Origin: Shewanella sp. Arc9-LZ
Lineage (GTDB): Bacteria; Pseudomonadota; Gammaproteobacteria; Enterobacterales; Shewanellaceae
DNA length: 64,000 bases
Assembly: GCF_010092445.1 (NCBI RefSeq)
Contig: NZ_CP048031.1
Location: 2,666,001 to 2,730,000 of the forward strand
Direction of reading: 5' to 3'
In this document: positions 59,119 to 64,000 of the stretch, piece after piece
Layout of the letters: each line of letters begins with the position of its first letter
Numbering within the stretch: the stretch's first letter is position 1
The notes under the pieces: model-generated
Database searches by the model: none
Told to the model about the DNA's origin: nothing
The model's input: the letters and a program-made list of their open reading frames with translations, nothing else
Made by a program: the position numbers and the translations under genes

Positions 59119-60129
59119 TTACGCTTTTTCAGGTCTAACCAAACTAAAATGATCGTAGGCTCTTTGAGAAGCGATACGTCCTCTAGGTGTGCGCTGAATA
59201 AAGCCTTGTTGAATTAAAAAAGGCTCCAATACATCTTCAATCGTTTCTCTATCTTCACCTATCGCGGCGGCAAGGTTATCTAATCCTACTGGACCACCCA
59301 TAAATTTATCAATAATTGCCAGCAGGAGTTTACGGTCTAAATAATCGAAACCTTGCTCATCAACATCAAGTAAATCAAGCGCATATTCGGCAACTTTTTG
59401 GGTGACTTTACCATCATGTTTGACTTCCGCATAATCGCGAACGCGGCGTAATAGACGATTAGCAATTCGCGGGGTGCCTCGTGAACGTTTGGCTATTTCA
59501 ATCGCACCTTGCTGATCAATCTCAAGCTCCATCACATTCGCTGAGCGTGTCACGATAGTGGTAAGATCTTTGACATTGTAAAACTCTAAACGCAGTGGAA
59601 TACCAAAACGCGCCCGCAGTGGTGATGTTAGTGCTCCAGCACGAGTGGTCGCCCCTATAAGCGTGAATGGCGGTAAATCTAACTTAATTGAACGTGCTGC
59701 AGGGCCGTCACCAATCATAATATCCAGTTGGTAATCTTCCATCGCCGGATAAAGGATCTCTTCCACTACAGGGCTTAAACGATGAATTTCATCGATAAAC
59801 AGCACATCACCTTCTTCAAGATTGGTTAACAATGCCGCTAAATCACCGGCTTTTTCAAGCACAGGGCCAGAAGTGGATTTGATATTCACGCCCATTTCAT
59901 TAGCCACAATCATCGCTAACGTTGTTTTACCTAATCCTGGAGGACCGAAAATCAGCATGTGATCGAGGGCTTCACGGCGATTTATCGCTGCTTGAATAAA
60001 AACCTTAAGCTGCGCTCGAGTATCATCTTGACCGGTATACTCATCCAACATTTTAGGGCGCATAGCACGATCAATCAGTTCATCTTGACCTTGTACCTGC
60101 GGTTGGATTAGGCGATCAGCTTCAATCAT
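59119..60129 (-). CDS. ruvB: Holliday junction branch-migration ATPase RuvB
   Basis: 336 residues: hexameric AAA+ motor that drives branch migration with Ruv[12 protein letters not shown] near the start, Walker [10 protein letters not shown], Walker B FIDEIH, sensor GATTRAG, arginine-finger region SPLRARFG, and a C-terminal winged helix ([14 protein letters not shown]). Last gene of the yebC-ruvC-ruvA-ruvB cluster, 30 bp after ruvA. Confidence 0.97.
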   Translation of the reverse strand: MIEADRLIQPQVQGQDELIDRAMRPKMLDEYTGQDDTRAQLKVFIQAAINRREALDHMLIFGPPGLGKTTLAMIVANEMGVNIKSTSGPVLEKAGDLAALLTNLEEGDVLFIDEIHRLSPVVEEILYPAMEDYQLDIMIGDGPAARSIKLDLPPFTLIGATTRAGALTSPLRARFGIPLRLEFYNVKDLTTIVTRSANVMELEIDQQGAIEIAKRSRGTPRIANRLLRRVRDYAEVKHDGKVTQKVAEYALDLLDVDEQGFDYLDRKLLLAIIDKFMGGPVGLDNLAAAIGEDRETIEDVLEPFLIQQGFIQRTPRGRIASQRAYDHFSLVRPEKA

Positions 60130-60159
60130 TTTTACGTACCCTGTTTATGCATATCATAT

Positions 60160-60777
60160 TTATAGCATTGATTTTAATGCAGCTTTAATTAGCGTTTCTG
60201 AGCTCATGCCTTCTTTAAAAGCCGCAGAAACCGACTTACTGGCCTGAGCAGGCTTATAGCCTAACGACAATAAAGCTGAAATTGCATCTTCTTCTGCACT
60301 ATCAACTGGGGCAGCTGGAGTATAATTACTTTGCAGCATAAACTCGCGCTCCGAGCCTGCAGAAGCTTCAAGTAAACTTTTAAGCTTGTCACGCATTTCA
60401 ATCACTAAACGCTCTGCGGTTTTCTTACCGACACCTGGCAGTTTAACTAAGGTGGCAATGTCATCTCGTTCAACACATGACACGAACTCAGATGCAGTCA
60501 TACCCGACAAAATCGTTAATGCCAATTTAGGCCCAACGCCATTGGTTTTAATCAATAATCGGAATAATGCACGCTCTTGTTTTGTGATAAAACCATAAAG
60601 TAACTGCGCATCTTCACGCACCACAAAATGAGTAAATAACATCGCAGCTTGATTTAACCCTGGTAATTCATAAAAGCTGGTCATCGGCACTTGTAATTCG
60701 TAACCAACGCCATTGACATCAAGCACCACTTCAGGCGCTTGTTTTTCAACTAAAATACCGCTTAAACGACCTATCAT
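60160..60777 (-). CDS. ruvA: Holliday junction DNA-binding protein RuvA
   Basis: 205 residues: binds the four-way junction as a tetramer and loads RuvB. An N-terminal OB fold ([20 protein letters not shown]), two helix-hairpin-helix motifs ([13 protein letters not shown] and [15 protein letters not shown]), an acidic linker, and a C-terminal RuvB-contacting three-helix domain ([16 protein letters not shown]). Its ATG overlaps the ruvC stop (ATGA), so the two are coupled. Confidence 0.97.
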   Translation of the reverse strand: MIGRLSGILVEKQAPEVVLDVNGVGYELQVPMTSFYELPGLNQAAMLFTHFVVREDAQLLYGFITKQERALFRLLIKTNGVGPKLALTILSGMTASEFVSCVERDDIATLVKLPGVGKKTAERLVIEMRDKLKSLLEASAGSEREFMLQSNYTPAAPVDSAEEDAISALLSLGYKPAQASKSVSAAFKEGMSSETLIKAALKSML

Positions 60778-61295
60778 TTGTATCTTCCATATGTTCTGCT
60801 GCTAGCTTTACCACCCATAGCGATAAGGCTTTGATAAGTATGAAAATGGCATATTGCTACTCCTAATGCATCAGCCGCGTCAGCTTGTGGTGAAGCAGGT
60901 AGTTTGAGTAGTTGCTTAATCATATGTTGAACTTGCGTTTTTTGAGCTCGGCCAGTCCCCACTACAGCACTTTTTATTTGGGTTGCGCTATATTCCGCCA
61001 CGGGCAGTCCAGCACACGTAGCAGCAACAATTGCCGCGCCTCTGGCTTGGCCAAGCTTTAGGGCTGAATCAGCATTTTTGGCCATAAATACCCGTTCAAT
61101 AGCAAATTCATCCGGCTGATATTGAGTAATTATTTCGCATAAGCCTGCGTAAATTTGTTGTAATCGTTGTGGTAATTCATCGGCAGAGGTTCGAATACAG
61201 CCGCTACCAAGGTAAATCTGTTGACGGCCTTGGCATTGGATCACACCGTAGCCTGTAATGCGGGAGCCGGGATCGACTCCTAAAATAATGGCCAT
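60774..61295 (-). CDS. ruvC: Holliday junction resolvase RuvC
   Basis: 173 residues; RNase H-fold endonuclease that cuts Holliday junctions symmetrically. Catalytic acids: Asp7 in [13 protein letters not shown], Glu in [11 protein letters not shown], and the Asp pair in [17 protein letters not shown] precedes the ATG. It lies 7 bp after yebC and overlaps ruvA by 4 bp. Confidence 0.97.
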   Translation of the reverse strand: MAIILGVDPGSRITGYGVIQCQGRQQIYLGSGCIRTSADELPQRLQQIYAGLCEIITQYQPDEFAIERVFMAKNADSALKLGQARGAAIVAATCAGLPVAEYSATQIKSAVVGTGRAQKTQVQHMIKQLLKLPASPQADAADALGVAICHFHTYQSLIAMGGKASSRTYGRYK

Positions 61296-61302
61296 TGATG
61301 CC

Positions 61303-62055
61303 TCATGCGTTGTCTAACGCTTGCATAACGTCATCTGATATCTCAGCATTATGATATACCTCTTGTACATCATCATGGTCTTCTAAGGTATCGATTAAAC
61401 GTAAAAATTTTTCGGCGGTATCTGCATCAAGTTCAGCTTTTAATGATGCAACCATAGTCACTTCAGCATGAACAGATCCAAAACTAGCACTATCAAGTGC
61501 ATCTTTGACTTTGCCAAAGGTCTCTGGAGTGGTGAATACATCGATTGACCCATCATCATGAGTGATAACATCTTCGGCGCCTGCGTCTAATGCACTGTCG
61601 ATTAGGCTATCTTCATCAATATCGGTGTCGTAGGAAATAATGCCAGATTTAGTAAATAAATAGGCCACTGAACCATCGGTACCCAAGTTACCACCCGACT
61701 TATTAAATGCATTACGCACACCAGAAACGGTGCGATTACGATTGTCTGTCATCGTTTCAACCATGACCGCAGTACCACCTGGACCATAGCCTTCATAAAT
61801 AATGGTTTCTAGTTGCTGACCATCTATCTCACCGGCACCGCGTTTTATGGCGCGTTCAACGGTATCACGGGTCATATTATTGGATAAGGCTTTATCAACT
61901 GCAGCGCGTAATCTGGGGTTAGCATCAACATCTGAACCGCCTTCGCGAGCTGCTACAGTAAGCTCTCGAATAAATTTGGTAAACAACTTACCGCGTTTAG
62001 CATCTTGTGCGGCTTTACGATGTTTTATATTGGCCCATTTACTGTGTCCTGCCAT
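61303..62055 (-). CDS. yebC: YebC/PmpR-family protein
   Basis: 250 residues. The conserved N-terminus [20 protein letters not shown] and the later [20 protein letters not shown] are diagnostic of the family. Members are DNA-binding regulators (PmpR type) and, by recent work, factors that relieve ribosome stalling at proline runs. An AAGGAG site lies 6 nt from the ATG. First gene of the yebC-ruvCAB cluster. Confidence 0.95.
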   Translation of the reverse strand: MAGHSKWANIKHRKAAQDAKRGKLFTKFIRELTVAAREGGSDVDANPRLRAAVDKALSNNMTRDTVERAIKRGAGEIDGQQLETIIYEGYGPGGTAVMVETMTDNRNRTVSGVRNAFNKSGGNLGTDGSVAYLFTKSGIISYDTDIDEDSLIDSALDAGAEDVITHDDGSIDVFTTPETFGKVKDALDSASFGSVHAEVTMVASLKAELDADTAEKFLRLIDTLEDHDDVQEVYHNAEISDDVMQALDNA

Positions 62056-62106
62056 CTTAAGCTCCTTTATCCAATTGGATAATTCAAGTAAAAAACCATA
62101 CTTGTC

Positions 62107-62138
62107 AAAAACATACCGAGGCAGCAGCCTCGGTATGT
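62107..62138 (-). terminator. Terminator of aspS
   Basis: A perfect 12-bp stem (ACATACCGAGGC against GCCTCGGTATGT) with a 4-nt loop is followed on the minus strand by a T run, about 40 bp after the aspS stop. It separates aspS from yebC, so yebC needs its own promoter in the remaining 50 bp. Confidence 0.85.
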
Positions 62139-62178
62139 GGTGCCCTATTTAAGAGCGTATTACGCTGAACAATAATGT

Positions 62179-63954
62179 TTACTCTTCAGTTTTAACCTTT
62201 TCAATCACCGCAATACCCAATTCCGTTAACTGCACTGGGTTAGCAAAACCAGGAGCGTTAGTTAATGGACATGCCGCGGTAGTCGTTTTAGGGAATGCCA
62301 TTACGTCACGAATCGAGCTTGCGCCGGTCATCAACATAATAATACGATCCAAACCAAACGCTAACCCCGCGTGTGGAGGTGTACCGTAACGTAACGCTTC
62401 AAGTAAGAAGCCAAACTTTTCTTGTGCTTCTTCAGCTTCAATACCTAAAATACTGAATACTGTACTTTGCATTTCGGCGTTATGAATACGCACTGAGCCG
62501 CCACCTAATTCACAACCATTCAATACCATATCGTAGGCATCTGAAATAGCTGCTGCTGGGTCTGCTGCTAATTCTGCTGGGCTAATACCACGAGGCGCAG
62601 TAAATGGATGATGAACCGCGTGGAATCCACCGTTAATTTTCTCAAACATCGGGAAGTCGACAACCCACATTGGGCGCCACTGTCCTTCAAGTAACTTGAA
62701 ATCTTCGCCAGCTTTTAAGCGCAAGGCGCCCAATGCTTCAGCAACCACATTGGCTTTGTCTGCACCAAATAGGATGATATCGCCGGTTTGTGCACCTGTA
62801 CGGCTGATGATATCGTTAACAATAGATTCAGTTAAAAACTTAAGTACAGGCGACTGAATACCATCCATGCCTGCAGCTAAGTCATTAATTTTCATCCACG
62901 CTAAACCTTTAGCACCATAAATGCCGGCAAATTTAGTGTAATCGTCAATTTGTTTACGAGATAATGACGCACCTGTTGGAATACGAAGTGCCGCAACGCG
63001 ACCTTCGACATCATTTGCAGGGCCATTAAATACCGCAAACTCAACATCTTTAACCAAATCAGCAATATCAACTAATTCAAGTGGATTACGTAAATCAGGC
63101 TTATCAGAACCATAACGCTTCATTGCTTCGGCGTAGGTCATGCGAGGAAAATCACCTAAATCAACATTCAATAAATCTTGAAACAAACCGCGCATCATTT
63201 GCTCAGTTTTTTCCATGACTTGTTCGGCAGACATGAATGAGGTTTCAATATCAATTTGAGTAAATTCAGGTTGGCGATCTGCACGTAAATCTTCATCGCG
63301 AAAACACTTAACAATTTGATAGTAGCGGTCAAAACCAGACATCATGAGCAACTGTTTGAACAGCTGTGGTGATTGAGGCAAAGCAAAAAATTGACCTTTA
63401 TAAGTGCGACTTGGGACTAAATAGTCACGCGCACCTTCTGGAGTGGCTTTGGTCAAAATAGGCGTTTCGATATCTAAAAAGCCATTGGTGTCTAAGAAGC
63501 GACGAACAGAACTGGTAACCTTAGCGCGGAAGATAAGACGCTCGGCCATTTCTGGGCGACGTAAATCTAAATAACGGTATTTTAAGCGTTGTTCTTCACT
63601 GTTATTTTGATAATTATCCATGCTTAAAGGTAAAGGCGCTGAAGCATTAATCACTGTCAGTTGCGTACCTAAAATTTCAATCGCACCGGTTTTCATTTGT
63701 GAATTGACTTGGCTATCAGGACGAGCGCGCACAACACCTTTAATTTGAACACAAAACTCACTGCGCAATGTGCTGGCTATATCAAAAACGTCTTTTAGAT
63801 CTGGGTCAAAAACAACTTGAACTAGCCCTTCTCTATCGCGTAAGTCTAAAAACACAACTCCGCCTAAATCGCGACTACGGTTAACCCAACCAACTAAAGT
63901 AACTTCTTGACCTAGATGAGACGTATTAATGTCTCCACAATAATGACTGCGCAT
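62179..63954 (-). CDS. aspS: Aspartyl-tRNA synthetase
   Basis: 591 residues, the bacterial-type AspRS: N-terminal OB-fold anticodon domain ([20 protein letters not shown]), class II core with motif 2 ([19 protein letters not shown]), the GAD insertion domain typical of bacterial enzymes (about 290-420), and motif 3 ([15 protein letters not shown]). Whether it also charges tRNA-Asn cannot be read from sequence, but asnS is present, so a discriminating enzyme is expected. AGGATAG-like site before ATG 63954. The promoter lies near the right edge of the window. Confidence 0.97.
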   Translation of the reverse strand: MRSHYCGDINTSHLGQEVTLVGWVNRSRDLGGVVFLDLRDREGLVQVVFDPDLKDVFDIASTLRSEFCVQIKGVVRARPDSQVNSQMKTGAIEILGTQLTVINASAPLPLSMDNYQNNSEEQRLKYRYLDLRRPEMAERLIFRAKVTSSVRRFLDTNGFLDIETPILTKATPEGARDYLVPSRTYKGQFFALPQSPQLFKQLLMMSGFDRYYQIVKCFRDEDLRADRQPEFTQIDIETSFMSAEQVMEKTEQMMRGLFQDLLNVDLGDFPRMTYAEAMKRYGSDKPDLRNPLELVDIADLVKDVEFAVFNGPANDVEGRVAALRIPTGASLSRKQIDDYTKFAGIYGAKGLAWMKINDLAAGMDGIQSPVLKFLTESIVNDIISRTGAQTGDIILFGADKANVVAEALGALRLKAGEDFKLLEGQWRPMWVVDFPMFEKINGGFHAVHHPFTAPRGISPAELAADPAAAISDAYDMVLNGCELGGGSVRIHNAEMQSTVFSILGIEAEEAQEKFGFLLEALRYGTPPHAGLAFGLDRIIMLMTGASSIRDVMAFPKTTTAACPLTNAPGFANPVQLTELGIAVIEKVKTEE

Positions 63955-64000
63955 TGAACTCTATCCTTTATCCACAAAGCGGTATTTTGGAAATCGAAAA

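Overview
The window looks like chromosomal DNA of a low-GC, marine or cold-adapted Shewanella (S. frigidimarina-like). The basis is gene content and order as I know them for the genus: an rnfABCDGE-nth block, a six-gene glycogen operon headed by malQ, yebC-ruvCAB beside aspS, and uvrB beside tRNA-Asn genes. No species-level search was possible. Base composition is about 40-43% GC by eye, apart from one clearly GC-richer block near 53.8-56.8 kb.

Left part (1-16.9 kb): a partial DUF885 lipoprotein gene, a YegS-type lipid kinase, the RhlE helicase, tRNA-Ser(GGA) with a UUCG-loop terminator, a MarC/YchE membrane protein, an exported S9 prolyl-oligopeptidase-family peptidase whose stop codon abuts a small MITE-like element, class I fumarase, pabB, a glutathione S-transferase behind two TetR-like operators, a phosphohexomutase preceded by a good Fur box, and a TonB-dependent receptor.

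Glycogen operon (17.0-29.4 kb, minus strand): malQ-glgB-glgX-glgP-glgC-glgA. GlgC makes ADP-glucose, GlgA polymerises it and GlgB branches it. GlgP, GlgX and MalQ degrade and recycle the polymer. A symmetric terminator separates the operon from the convergent TonB receptor gene.

Middle (29.9-42.1 kb): nudL, a small membrane protein, asnS, a decayed hsp20 gene, an unusually large orphan curlin-repeat protein, a chemotaxis receptor, uvrB, then a long gene-poor stretch ending in five tandem tRNA-Asn(GUU) genes behind a consensus-spaced promoter with a GC-rich discriminator.

Right part (42.5-64 kb): a membrane protein with degenerate GGDEF and EAL domains sits directly upstream of rnfABCDGE-nth (electron-transport complex plus endonuclease III). 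Then comes an accessory segment (51.1-58.1 kb). It contains a frameshifted araC remnant, an MscS-type channel, a GC-rich trio (aldehyde dehydrogenase and two NAD(P)-binding oxidoreductases) that looks horizontally acquired, and a metallo-beta-lactamase-like protein. The segment is bracketed by two decayed pieces of a second nth gene in the same order and orientation, so it probably interrupts an old nth copy. After it come a 27-residue YnhF-like membrane peptide gene, gloA, and the minus-strand ruvB-ruvA-ruvC-yebC and aspS genes.

I found no CRISPR array, prophage, rRNA or intact transposase. The most novel-looking items are the split nth remnant around the accessory segment, the internally duplicated giant curlin, the MITE at the peptidase stop codon, and the predicted Fur and TetR-type sites.
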